A stretch of DNA of 23,502 nucleotides from a virus. Of the stretch, positions 1 to 8,266 are shown one piece after another. Every line of letters starts with the position of its first letter. The first letter of the stretch is position 1. A program made the position numbers and the translations under genes. The notes under the pieces were generated by a model. The model did no database searches. It had not been told where the DNA came from and worked only from the letters and a program-made list of their open reading frames with translations. The DNA lies in IMG/VR virus record IMGVR_UViG_3300024346_000527, positions 1-23,502 of that record. The stretch is one strand, 5' to 3'.

Positions 1-940
1 TATCAGTTATAACTCTACCACCTTCAACATCATACCTTTCATTTTCCCCATATAAAGTTTTTCTTAGCATTTGAATAGAACCCTCACCTTCTCCCATCTC
101 ACAAACTTTACCCATTTTTTTTCTAGGTCTACAGTTTTTATTTACACTATTTTTTTCGTTATCACCGAATATTGAGCCAATGAAAATTGCATTGGGTGTT
201 ATATTATAATTTAAATCAACATCAATTCTAGATATACCTACTTCACTAGCGTTATTCTCACCCCAAAATGGGATGACATTAACACCAACTTGTCTATTTT
301 TTACTTGTGTAAGATTATTTAGATTTGTGTTGGTTTTAAATTTAGTTGGAGATTCAAATAATTTTTTTGGATTACCTTGTTCTATAAAATCATACGGTCT
401 TTGTGAGAAAATACCAATGTCAGATAAATCAACGTCAATGTTTAATGTGTGATTACCAACTGGCACACCAAATAACATAAAATCACCAGCACCGTTTGTA
501 GTTGTTGTATATTTATAGTATTTTTCAAAAACTTCTAAAAGAGATTCGTTATCCACTAACTCTCTTTTGGTTGGGAAAGTACCTATTGGTGCATGACAAA
601 CACCTTGGGCATCTTTAGGTAATGTATTATACCTTACACCATCTGAGTTTAAATCTTGTAAATCTTGGTATGGGTAAACACTTTTAAGTTCAGAGTTTTC
701 AGCATCTTCATCAGTTAAGGGTATAAAAACAGAAACCCTAGCGTTGGGAACTCCAACACCACTATTCATTATAACTCTACCAACGACAACACCATAATCT
801 GAATAAAAACTACGATATACATCCTCTTGCGATATCTTTAAAGATAAAATTTCAAGAAAATCAAAATCTTGATTTAATTGAACTTTTAAATGGGTATCAC
901 CACCGTTAGGGTTAGTACGTATTCTTATATTATTTGACAT
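1..940 (-). CDS. Partial phage structural protein with a carboxypeptidase-regulatory-like (beta-sandwich) domain; C-terminus beyond the window
   Basis: The frame is open from an ATG at 940 to the left edge, giving 313 residues without a stop. It begins MSNNIRIRTNPNG. Residues about 49-74 (GRVIMNSGVGVPNARVSVF) and 145-170 (TNGAGDFMLFGVPVGNHTL) match the two halves of a carboxypeptidase-D regulatory-like domain: the G.V....G.P..A.V.V strand pair, then the DG.F.L.GVP.G.Y strands. About 70 residues separate the halves, longer than the usual hairpin. The rest is not recognised. The start overlaps the stop of the upstream gene by one base (TAATG), so translation is probably coupled. As the last gene of the gp25-gp6 run, it is likely a baseplate or fibre-associated structural protein. 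The fold call is moderately sure; the role is inferred from position only. Confidence 0.8.
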   Translation of the reverse strand, partial: MSNNIRIRTNPNGGDTHLKVQLNQDFDFLEILSLKISQEDVYRSFYSDYGVVVGRVIMNSGVGVPNARVSVFIPLTDEDAENSELKSVYPYQDLQDLNSDGVRYNTLPKDAQGVCHAPIGTFPTKRELVDNESLLEVFEKYYKYTTTTNGAGDFMLFGVPVGNHTLNIDVDLSDIGIFSQRPYDFIEQGNPKKLFESPTKFKTNTNLNNLTQVKNRQVGVNVIPFWGENNASEVGISRIDVDLNYNITPNAIFIGSIFGDNEKNSVNKNCRPRKKMGKVCEMGEGEGSIQMLRKTLYGENERYDVEGGRVITD

Positions 941-1266
941 TATTTTATTATATCTACACCTACGATTTCATAATCGTCTTCATTAAAATCAAGTTCTTCT
1001 ATATTTGGTTCATTATTTTTATCAACGACCATTTTTTTCTTAAAGTTACTTAAAACTAAATTAACTATATCTGAATTGCTACCAAAGATTGATTTGATTG
1101 CTATCCACCACACTAATACCACCAAAAATGGTGATAAAATAATCATTAATAAAGTCAAAGCGAATGCCATAGGTATTTTAAGTAATTTACCTTTTATGTT
1201 TAATTCACCAGTTTCTTCGTTTACTAAATTTGGTGATTTTTTATCACCTTTACACCCACAACCCAT
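940..1266 (-). CDS. Small single-pass membrane protein with an N-terminal MGCGC motif, unknown function
   Basis: 108 residues. The N-terminus MGCGCKGDKK has two closely spaced cysteines but no lipobox or signal sequence. One strongly hydrophobic segment lies at about residues 32-57, ending in VWWIAIKSIFG. The C-terminal third is acidic (NIEELDFNEDDYE). It starts 5 bases after the gp6-type gene and its stop overlaps the next start by one base, so it is co-transcribed with baseplate genes. The membrane segment and location would suit a late membrane-associated factor, but no family is recognised and no function is assigned. The cysteine pair could bind metal; nothing else supports that. Confidence 0.8.
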   Translation of the reverse strand: MGCGCKGDKKSPNLVNEETGELNIKGKLLKIPMAFALTLLMIILSPFLVVLVWWIAIKSIFGSNSDIVNLVLSNFKKKMVVDKNNEPNIEELDFNEDDYEIVGVDIIK

Positions 1267-1271
1267 ATTTT

Positions 1272-3089
1272 TTATTTTACTCTTACTGTAATATCTTTAT
1301 CGGCATATTTAACTTCAAACATACTCTTAGGATTTCCGAATAAAGTATATTCATCTGAAATTCTAATTTGTTTTGTTGCTTCATCTTCATAAGGTTGTTC
1401 AACCTCATTCATCGAATATTTACCTTCACCGACTTTATTAAAAACTCTAATATCAATTACGTTAGTTACACCACCAACATTATTTACATTTTCTATTAAT
1501 TGGCCCAAATATATATTTTCACCCATATGACGCTTATTAATGTCTACGAATTCTTTAACTCTTGATATCACATTAGATATAATTTGAGATTGTGGGTAAT
1601 CTTTTTCCACCAACAAATCAAATTCAAAAGCTAAATTTACTATTTGACCATCAGCAATTACCACGTAATCATTTAACATTCTATAATCAGCTAAATAATT
1701 AGATATATTAGTTTTTAATGTACTTGTTGATGAGTTAGTTAACCTACTATTAGAGTCCAACCCTAATATATAAATTAATATTTTATTTTGTTCTTCAAAC
1801 ACACCACTTCTAAATGGAACCCCAAATTCACCTGGCATTAGACTAATTCTAGCTTGATAATCTTTAATTGTAACAGCTCTATTTTGTGATGCAAAATTAT
1901 ACCTCACTAAATTTCTAACTTCTTCTATTGAAGGTTCATCCCTACCACCTAAAGCTGGTACTGGGTTATTTACCGCCAGTGATTGTCTAACTGATTTATT
2001 ATTTGAGTCAACAGGGCCATTAACAAACATATTAATCAAACTAGTTGTATTAATAGTGTTAGAACCTAAATTTGTGTTAGCACCACCACCAACTCTATAT
2101 TGTATGAATAGGGTTGTATTAGATTTAAGTGTTTCCCCTAAAGATAGGTTATTTATAAAATCACCAATTCTATCAGTTAATGAATTATCAACGTTAAATT
2201 CTTCTAATGAAGTTACATCGTTAGTTCCACCACCAAAAATTAGTTTAATAAACCCATTATCAGTATATTCTTTAATAAACTTCCTTGATATTCTAACCCA
2301 TTTACCTGGGTTTACACCTGAATTATCTGAAACTGCGTTAACATCTTCAATAAATTTTGTATCTTCAGCTAAAGCGTCAACTTCAAACCATCTATTATCA
2401 AAATTAAGAAATTCATCGATAGTTGGTTCAGTTGTATAATTAGTACCATTTTTAGTAATGATTGAACTAATAGATAGAACATCATTATCTGGTAACACTA
2501 TTTCATAAAATGGAATTACATCAGCGGATGATATTGTTTTTTTAAATGTTTTAGTTACACCGTTTAAAACTATTTCCCTTTTAGTTAAAGTATAATTGAT
2601 TATATTATTATTGCTGTCTAAATTTGGTATTATAAGTCTATTAGGTAAACCTCCAGTTGTAAATGGACTAGAGAAGTCAACGTCATCTACTGTTTCAAAA
2701 ACCTTTCCACCGCCACCTACTTGTGCACCAACTCTAATAATTGGAGCGTATCGAATATCGAATGAGTCACCAAAAACTGGCACTGTAACTGAAAAGTCTA
2801 CAATACTAATTGAAGGTCTTTTAGCTGGTATTTTAAGTCCAAATGTCCTAGCCATTGATAATATAGAACTTCTTTGTTGAGCGTAGTCAATTTGCGTTTC
2901 TTGAAACATTCTATCGGTATTTACCGAAAGCATATCACTTACCGCAGCATTTAACTCAATTAATAACATACCAATAGAGGCATCATTAAAATCCGATAAG
3001 ATATCTGGATAATATTGTTTTACGAAATCTATTAATTCCGTTCTTACATCAGCAAAGTTTCTACTTGAATATGCAATACCTTTTCCCAT
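1272..3089 (-). CDS. 6: Baseplate wedge subunit, gp6 / baseplate J-like family
   Basis: 605 residues; T4 gp6 is about 660. The N-terminal region (residues about 15-60, with TELIDFVKQYYPDILSDF and SIGMLLIELNAAVSDML) is the typical start of gp6-type wedge proteins. Residues about 380-425 contain GGRDEPSIEEVRNLV, then SQNRAVTIKDY, the signature of the baseplate-J fold. In T4, gp6 dimers join neighbouring wedges into the continuous inner ring of the baseplate and couple baseplate opening to sheath contraction. The gene follows the gp25-type gene after 56 bases. That gap holds a 14-base late-promoter-like motif 11 bases before the ATG. No Shine-Dalgarno sequence is present (upstream AAAAAGATTTATACA). 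Confidence 0.93.
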   Translation of the reverse strand: MGKGIAYSSRNFADVRTELIDFVKQYYPDILSDFNDASIGMLLIELNAAVSDMLSVNTDRMFQETQIDYAQQRSSILSMARTFGLKIPAKRPSISIVDFSVTVPVFGDSFDIRYAPIIRVGAQVGGGGKVFETVDDVDFSSPFTTGGLPNRLIIPNLDSNNNIINYTLTKREIVLNGVTKTFKKTISSADVIPFYEIVLPDNDVLSISSIITKNGTNYTTEPTIDEFLNFDNRWFEVDALAEDTKFIEDVNAVSDNSGVNPGKWVRISRKFIKEYTDNGFIKLIFGGGTNDVTSLEEFNVDNSLTDRIGDFINNLSLGETLKSNTTLFIQYRVGGGANTNLGSNTINTTSLINMFVNGPVDSNNKSVRQSLAVNNPVPALGGRDEPSIEEVRNLVRYNFASQNRAVTIKDYQARISLMPGEFGVPFRSGVFEEQNKILIYILGLDSNSRLTNSSTSTLKTNISNYLADYRMLNDYVVIADGQIVNLAFEFDLLVEKDYPQSQIISNVISRVKEFVDINKRHMGENIYLGQLIENVNNVGGVTNVIDIRVFNKVGEGKYSMNEVEQPYEDEATKQIRISDEYTLFGNPKSMFEVKYADKDITVRVK

Positions 3090-3100
3090 TGTATAAATCT

Positions 3101-3114
3101 TTTTATTATAAATA
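3101..3114 (-). promoter_or_regulatory. Late-promoter-like motif TATTTATAATAAAA before gp6 gene
   Basis: Read on the minus strand, the 14-mer TATTTATAATAAAA ends 11 bases before the gp6 start. The identical 14-mer precedes the gene starting at 23373. A 13/14 copy lies before the 58-residue gene and a 12/14 copy before the gp25 gene. It contains a TATAAT core, while its complement contains TATAAATA, the T4 late promoter consensus, in the opposite direction. Promoter function is inferred from recurrence and position. Confidence 0.5.
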
Positions 3115-3145
3115 TAAGATAATAAAAAAGTTAGGAAAATAAAGT

Positions 3146-3529
3146 TTAAAGGTTTATTATTATAAAATCTTTAGTTTCGAAGACATCTTCAGTGATAGTA
3201 TAGTCTAATCTAACAACTACACCGTATTGACTTTGAGGTGCTTCATCAAAAGTAATCGAATTTACCTTTAAATTTGGAATATATTTTTTAATAGCATCGG
3301 ATATTTCACTTTTTATCTCATTTTCTGTAATCCCATCATAAGGGTCAAATAAGTATTTTCTAAGGTTCGTACCAAAATCTGGTAAATATAAACGTTCACC
3401 TTTATTGGTTAAAATTAAGTGTAATAAGTCAGCTTTTATTGCTTTACTATCAACCGTATTTAAATCTAAGAAAAAACCTTTAGGGCTATCTCTAAATGGG
3501 AAATTTATGTTAATACTCTTATTAGCCAT
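3146..3529 (-). CDS. 25: Baseplate wedge subunit, gp25 (GPW_gp25 / lysozyme-like) family
   Basis: 127 residues, close to T4 gp25 (132). The family core is clear: FPFRDSPKGFF at the N-terminus, then NKGERLYLPDFGTNLRKYLF, matching the conserved GxRxxxPxFGxxLxxxLF block, then an amphipathic helix and a terminal beta region. gp25 sits at the inner tip of each wedge and starts the sheath; it is among the most conserved contractile-tail proteins. I chose the ATG at 3529 (MANKSININFPF). An in-frame upstream ATG at 3592 would add 21 residues, but that stretch overlaps the terminator hairpin at 3578-3608 and the promoter-like motif, so it is unlikely to be translated. Confidence 0.93.
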   Translation of the reverse strand: MANKSININFPFRDSPKGFFLDLNTVDSKAIKADLLHLILTNKGERLYLPDFGTNLRKYLFDPYDGITENEIKSEISDAIKKYIPNLKVNSITFDEAPQSQYGVVVRLDYTITEDVFETKDFIIINL

Positions 3530-3536
3530 GTTATTA

Positions 3537-3550
3537 TTTAATAATAAATA
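3537..3550 (-). promoter_or_regulatory. Late-promoter-like motif (variant) before gp25 gene
   Basis: Minus-strand TATTTATTATTAAA matches 12 of 14 positions of the motif at 3101-3114 and 23381-23394, and ends 7 bases before the chosen gp25 start. It lies just downstream of the terminator that closes the nrdA operon, where a new promoter is needed. It lacks the TATAAT core, so it is the weakest of the four copies. Confidence 0.4.
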
Positions 3551-3571
3551 TCTTAAAGTAAAGTTTTGAAC

Positions 3572-3608
3572 AAAAAAAAGAGGTATAAGCACGAATGCTC
3601 AACCTCTT
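3572..3608 (-). terminator. Rho-independent terminator of the replication/nrd operon
   Basis: On the minus strand, AAGAGGT and ACCTCTT form a 7-bp outer stem (3602-3608 with 3578-3584). An inner AGCA/TGCT stem closes on a TTCG loop, and a run of eight T follows (3572-3579). The hairpin begins about 30 bases after the nrdA stop and ends before the gp25 motif and start. A stable UUCG-type loop with a U-tract is a textbook intrinsic terminator. Confidence 0.88.
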
Positions 3609-3637
3609 AATCTTAACATGAAGTAATAAGTAGTATG

Positions 3638-5824
3638 TTATGCTGAACAACCAAAACAGTCAAATTCTGAATCATCTGGTTTACTCGGTGCTATAACTTC
3701 TTTTCTCTTAAACAAATCTGCTGTTGTTTCAGCATCTTTTTTCTTAATTCTTGTATAATAAGAACCAGTTTTATTACCAATTGTCCAACCATATATTAAA
3801 GCTGAAGACATTTTAGTGAAATCACCATCAGGGTAATATAAATTCAATGAAGTTGATTGGTCAATATAAGGGAATGCTCTATTAATCATAGTTATTCTCT
3901 CTTTTTGAGATACTTCAAAAGCTGTTTTATATTTATCTCTATATTTTTCTGGGATTTCATAAATCCCTTGAATTGTACCACCAGCTGTGACTATTTTCTC
4001 AGCCATAACATCATTCCAAAGACCTAATTCTTCTAAATCCTCAACTAAATTACGTTGAACTACTATGAATTCACCTTTATCTAATTTTCTTCTATACACC
4101 ATTCCAGTTGGAACTTCAAACATTTCCGTACAACTTAAAAGGTTAGATGATGATGCTGTTGGCATTAATGCTGTAAATAAACTATTTGCAACTGGTCTAC
4201 TCATATCAATTTCAGATTCATGAATCCCCCATTTCTGTGGGTTAAACACACCTTTAGCATATAATGAATTATTATAATCCCTGAAAGTTACATTATGTAC
4301 CTCGTAATAATCTTGTGAACCTTCAACGGCACCCAAGTAAATTTCTCTCATAACATGTTTAAACGCTTCCTTACCTTCTTCACACTCAAAATTTAATCCT
4401 CTTGAGTATAAGTACTCCGCTAACCCAGCAACACCAATACCGATAGTTCTTTGCCCTAAACCACCTCTTTCAGCTCTTTCTGTAGAGTAAACATTCGTAT
4501 CAATAACTTTATTAATTGCATATGATAATGTTTTAGCCGCAAGTCTAATGTTAGTACAAGTTTTTAATGGTATCGAACCTAAAGCACATTGACCAACCTC
4601 ATCTTTATCAGCATATAGTATAGTTTCAGCGCATAAATTAGAACTTTTAATAGGACCAAAATGCTCTTGCATGTTTTTTCTATTAATATTATCATTAAAT
4701 ATGATATATGGTGTTCCCGTAGACGCACAAGATAATAAAATTTTATTCCAAATCGCTCTTGGGTCAATTTTTTCACCTATACCTAAATCAATTGCTTTCT
4801 GATATTCTACCTTAAATTCATCTGGAGAACAGTCATGGAATGGTTTTAAACCAGCTTTAAGTATATCATTAGGGCAGAACAAGTAATAATCTTTATCCTT
4901 CGTTAGAGCCTCCATAAATACATCATCTACACATACCCCAGTAAAAATATCTCTAGTTCTTAACCTTTCATCACCTTCATTCAATCTCAACTCTAAATGT
5001 GAGATAATATCTTTGTGCCATGTTGGTGCGTATAAAGCGAATGCACCGTTTCTCCTACCCCTTTGATTGAAGAATCTAGCGATACCTTGTGCTAAATCTG
5101 AAAACCTTGGTATTCCAGCTGCATTACCATTGAAATCCCCTACTCTACTTTTAGAACTTCTAAGATTCCCAATGTAAACTCCAATGCCCGAACCATCTTT
5201 AGATGATTTAGCTAATTCTCCTAACGTATCAATAATCCCTTCAAGACTATCTTCAATAAGAAAATTAATATCACATGAAATAAAACGATTGTTTTTAGCA
5301 CCAGTACCAGCTGTTAAATTAATTGGTGTGGCGAAGTTCATTTGTTTAGTAGAAAGCATTTCATACATAAACTTATCAGTTGTATAACTAGGGGCTATAT
5401 TTATTTTATCTTCCGATAATGAAGTAGCAATTCTAGCATACATTTCTTGAGGTAATTCATCACCATTTCTGTATGATTTTTTAAATGTGGCCCAAGCTAA
5501 ATAGTCAAAGGTATAATCACGGCTATAATCCAATTCAAAATCAAAATCTCTATAATTATGATTTTTTTGTGTAATGTCTATCTCAATAGCTGACGCTAAC
5601 ATTGAATAATCTGGATGTAATGAAACTGAACCTAACGATTCGATAACAACTAAGTTATCGATATCGTCAGTACTCATACCATCTTGAATTTGAGGGATTA
5701 CCTTTTGGGATAATCTATCGCTATCAATTTTTAGGTTTGAACTCTTTGCAGTTCTTTTAATTCTAGTTAATACCTTGTTAGGGTTAAAATTCTGGCTAGA
5801 GCCATCTTTTTTGATAATCTTCAT
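3638..5824 (-). CDS. nrdA: Class Ia ribonucleoside-diphosphate reductase, large (alpha) subunit
   Basis: 728 residues. It reduces NDPs to dNDPs together with NrdB. An ATP-cone (allosteric activity site) lies at about residues 2-90. Active-site residues by family comparison: redox Cys184 (FISCDINFL), the N396-C398-E400 triad (SSNLCAE), the partner redox Cys413 (GQCALGSIPL), the radical-transfer Tyr pair Y689-Y690 (KTGSYYTRI), and the C-terminal CFGC pair (C723, C726) that is re-reduced by thioredoxin or glutaredoxin. The C-terminal third (PTASSSNLL, FPYIDQSTSLNL) resembles the eukaryote-like branch of NrdA more than the E. coli/T4 type. It lies 11 bases after nrdB and is the last gene before a terminator. 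No thioredoxin or glutaredoxin gene is present here. All catalytic residues seem intact. Confidence 0.97.
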   Translation of the reverse strand: MKIIKKDGSSQNFNPNKVLTRIKRTAKSSNLKIDSDRLSQKVIPQIQDGMSTDDIDNLVVIESLGSVSLHPDYSMLASAIEIDITQKNHNYRDFDFELDYSRDYTFDYLAWATFKKSYRNGDELPQEMYARIATSLSEDKINIAPSYTTDKFMYEMLSTKQMNFATPINLTAGTGAKNNRFISCDINFLIEDSLEGIIDTLGELAKSSKDGSGIGVYIGNLRSSKSRVGDFNGNAAGIPRFSDLAQGIARFFNQRGRRNGAFALYAPTWHKDIISHLELRLNEGDERLRTRDIFTGVCVDDVFMEALTKDKDYYLFCPNDILKAGLKPFHDCSPDEFKVEYQKAIDLGIGEKIDPRAIWNKILLSCASTGTPYIIFNDNINRKNMQEHFGPIKSSNLCAETILYADKDEVGQCALGSIPLKTCTNIRLAAKTLSYAINKVIDTNVYSTERAERGGLGQRTIGIGVAGLAEYLYSRGLNFECEEGKEAFKHVMREIYLGAVEGSQDYYEVHNVTFRDYNNSLYAKGVFNPQKWGIHESEIDMSRPVANSLFTALMPTASSSNLLSCTEMFEVPTGMVYRRKLDKGEFIVVQRNLVEDLEELGLWNDVMAEKIVTAGGTIQGIYEIPEKYRDKYKTAFEVSQKERITMINRAFPYIDQSTSLNLYYPDGDFTKMSSALIYGWTIGNKTGSYYTRIKKKDAETTADLFKRKEVIAPSKPDDSEFDCFGCSA

Positions 5825-5835
5825 TTAATTTTTTT

Positions 5836-6795
5836 TTAAAAGTCATCAGTGGTTAATGAACCACCAATATTGGTTAATCTATTATATTCACCACCTTTAG
5901 TTTCGAAAAAGTTTTGTCTTTCAACAATTGAAAATGAAGCCATGAAATCGAATGGTTGCTCTACTTTAAAGACGCTTTCAATGTTATAATACATTAATAA
6001 GCTATCAGTAACGTATTGTATGTATTGAATTAACCCATCCTTAGGTAAACCTAATACATAACTACCGCCATAAATTGACTCAACGAAAAGTTTCTCAGTT
6101 TCGTAACAATCTAAAATCATTTCTTTAATTTCAGATGATGGTAACCTATATTCTTTTTTGATATAATCATTATGCATCTTTATCCCAAAATGCATATGTA
6201 ATACCTCATCTGATAAAATCAGTTCATTTGCTTGACCTAATCCAGCTAATTGAGGGTATTGTAATCTAAAGAACATAAGAACTGCAAAAGTACTGGAAAA
6301 CCCCATACCCTCTAATAATGAAAATGCGACAACTCTATGTATTATAGAACCATTTTCTAACCATTTTTTGGCCCACTTAACCTTTGCGGTTACAATTGGA
6401 TTAGTTTGAATAGCTTTAAACATAGCTTGTTTCTCTTCTTCGTTATTAATCAATTGCTCAATCAATAATGAATAAGTCTCACTATGCACATCTTCAATAT
6501 ATGCTTGGTAAACATAATTAGATTTAATTTCTTCAATAGAAGAAAATTCTGAAACTATTTCATCAGCTAAATTATCTTGCACTAATGTATCTGATACACC
6601 AAAAAATGCTAATAAATTCTTTAATATAACAACTTCACCTTCTGGAATACCTTCTAACGTGTCTTTAGATAAATCTAATTCGTCAGCCGTCCATATTTTA
6701 CTTTGTTGTTTTTTATAAAACGCCCAAAGCTCTGAGTGAATTATTGGAAATTTAGTGTCTCTATCACCATTATCTATATTTAAATACTTGCTCAT
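5836..6795 (-). CDS. nrdB: Class Ia ribonucleoside-diphosphate reductase, small (beta) radical subunit
   Basis: 319 residues. It houses the diiron-tyrosyl radical that starts catalysis in NrdA. By comparison with mouse R2, the iron ligands are Asp41 (ELDLSKD), Glu101 and His104 (IEDVHSETYSLL), Glu162 (LEGMGFSSTF), and Glu197 and His200 (LSDEVLH). The radical Tyr is Y108 in the same HSETY motif. The C-terminal tail (residues about 310-319, ending TTDDF) is the short acidic peptide that docks into NrdA. All ligands and the tyrosine are present, so this is a conventional class Ia subunit rather than a tyrosine-lacking class Ic form. The order nrdB before nrdA differs from the usual bacterial nrdAB order. 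No Shine-Dalgarno sequence is visible (upstream is AATAGATATTATATT). Confidence 0.97.
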   Translation of the reverse strand: MSKYLNIDNGDRDTKFPIIHSELWAFYKKQQSKIWTADELDLSKDTLEGIPEGEVVILKNLLAFFGVSDTLVQDNLADEIVSEFSSIEEIKSNYVYQAYIEDVHSETYSLLIEQLINNEEEKQAMFKAIQTNPIVTAKVKWAKKWLENGSIIHRVVAFSLLEGMGFSSTFAVLMFFRLQYPQLAGLGQANELILSDEVLHMHFGIKMHNDYIKKEYRLPSSEIKEMILDCYETEKLFVESIYGGSYVLGLPKDGLIQYIQYVTDSLLMYYNIESVFKVEQPFDFMASFSIVERQNFFETKGGEYNRLTNIGGSLTTDDF

Positions 6796-6825
6796 AATAT
6801 AATATCTATTTTTATTTTGTTAATT

Positions 6826-8259
6826 TTATTTTTTATTTTCTAAATCGATTATTTCATTCTTTAATTTAGCATTGTTTTCATTTTCAAGACTTTTAAATAA
6901 ATCACTAACTCTTTCAGTACTTTTAGCTTGTTTATAATCATCCATTTCAGACGCTTTCATAACGTTACCATTATCAATTGAAATTTGAATTCTAGCGTTA
7001 TCAAATTCAATATCACTGAAAATGATACCATCAACACCAAACCTAGATTTTAATATAGCCATATTAGCCCTACCAGTCTCTTTTTGGTCTAAATCTTTTG
7101 CTATTGACACTATAAAATGCCCTATTTGACCTTTTTTAATTGACCCACCAATCATTGTTGAATCAACAGTATCAGCACCTATAGAACTTCTATTACCTTG
7201 TATTGCTGTCCAACCAACCATATCAAATTCCGATAATAACGACTCAAATTGTCTCATTATTGGACCTTCAGCTTCATATGAAGCGTTAAATGTTTTGGTA
7301 GAAGTAACACAATCAATGTAATCAAGTAATATAATATCAGGTTTTCTACCAGAAGCTGCTAATTTTCTAACATAATTCTTAATCATTGATATTGTTGTAC
7401 CATCACTAGAAAACTTCTTTAATTCCAAATATCCCTTACCATCATTATGTTTAATCATAGCCGCATCAATCATTGGTCGATTAACATCAATTGATAAATC
7501 ATTTAATGGGATTTTAGTCCAACATGATAAATGTTTTCGTTGAATTACTTTAGGTATGTCCTCGAAAAATATTTGTAATACGTTATGCCCCTCTTTATAA
7601 GCTTCGTTAGCTAATTTAGTTATCATAGTTGTTTTACCAACCCCAAATGGTGCTAATATAACCCCTAATTCACCCTTAGATAAACCACCACCCATCTTAT
7701 CGTCTAAACCACTTATACCCGTTGGTATTGGATTTCTAAAATTTTCACTTAACACATCTTCAATATCATGAAACACATCAATACCAGCATCTTTATTACT
7801 ACCAATTTCCAACGCTTTTTTTAGTATTTCCTCACATTCATCATAACTATCTAAATCACCCTTATCGATTATATTTTGAATATCAGCCACTGATTTTTTT
7901 AACTCTTGTTGCTTACAAAACTTCATTGCCATATTTTGGACAAAATCAGAATCGTTTAAATCACCATCAGTTATTTTTTCTAATGTGGCTTTTAAAAATA
8001 ATTTAATAGTGTCATTATCTTCTCTAGCATTTAACCTAAACATAAGGCTGTCCTTATCTGGTACAACCTCATCAACTTCATATGCGTCAACAATTACTTT
8101 TGCAATCATTCTCAAATACATATCAGTAAAGTAGTTTGGGTCTACTATACTTAAAATATTTGAAGCAAATTTATGGTCATTAATTAACTGAGCTAACAAT
8201 CTTTGTTGATATGGAATCCCCAAAAATCCGAATCCAGAACTATCTTTATCTTCACTCAT
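6826..8259 (-). CDS. 41: Replicative DNA helicase, DnaB / T4 gp41 family
   Basis: 477 residues, the same size as T4 gp41 (475). It is a hexameric 5'-3' helicase that unwinds the fork and works with a primase. An N-terminal helical domain (about 1-150) is joined by a linker to a RecA-like ATPase core. Walker A is APFGVGKTT (K209), the catalytic glutamate is E233 (FFED), Walker B is IILLDY (D313), the sensor glutamine is in TAIQGNR (Q354), and the likely arginine finger is in KSRFG (R406). The charged C-terminus (ENENNAKLKNEIIDLENKK) is helical. It lies in the replication operon, 7 bases after the unknown gene at 8267-8827 and 30 bases before nrdB. No separate primase (gp61) or loader (gp59) is recognised in the window. 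Confidence 0.93.
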   Translation of the reverse strand: MSEDKDSSGFGFLGIPYQQRLLAQLINDHKFASNILSIVDPNYFTDMYLRMIAKVIVDAYEVDEVVPDKDSLMFRLNAREDNDTIKLFLKATLEKITDGDLNDSDFVQNMAMKFCKQQELKKSVADIQNIIDKGDLDSYDECEEILKKALEIGSNKDAGIDVFHDIEDVLSENFRNPIPTGISGLDDKMGGGLSKGELGVILAPFGVGKTTMITKLANEAYKEGHNVLQIFFEDIPKVIQRKHLSCWTKIPLNDLSIDVNRPMIDAAMIKHNDGKGYLELKKFSSDGTTISMIKNYVRKLAASGRKPDIILLDYIDCVTSTKTFNASYEAEGPIMRQFESLLSEFDMVGWTAIQGNRSSIGADTVDSTMIGGSIKKGQIGHFIVSIAKDLDQKETGRANMAILKSRFGVDGIIFSDIEFDNARIQISIDNGNVMKASEMDDYKQAKSTERVSDLFKSLENENNAKLKNEIIDLENKK

Positions 8260-8266
8260 ATTATTA

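Noticed and set aside
3101-3114. T4-type TATAAATA late promoter pointing right on the plus strand
   Set aside because: All genes are on the minus strand, and plus-strand transcripts from these sites would be antisense. The recurring 14-mer is always just upstream of minus-strand starts.
3530-3592. 21-residue N-terminal extension of gp25 starting at 3592
   Set aside because: It would place the start inside the terminator hairpin and the late-type motif. The family normally begins close to MANKSININFPF.
4579-4776. 65-residue minus-strand frame inside nrdA
   Set aside because: It overlaps the catalytic NLCAE region of nrdA in another frame; a chance frame.
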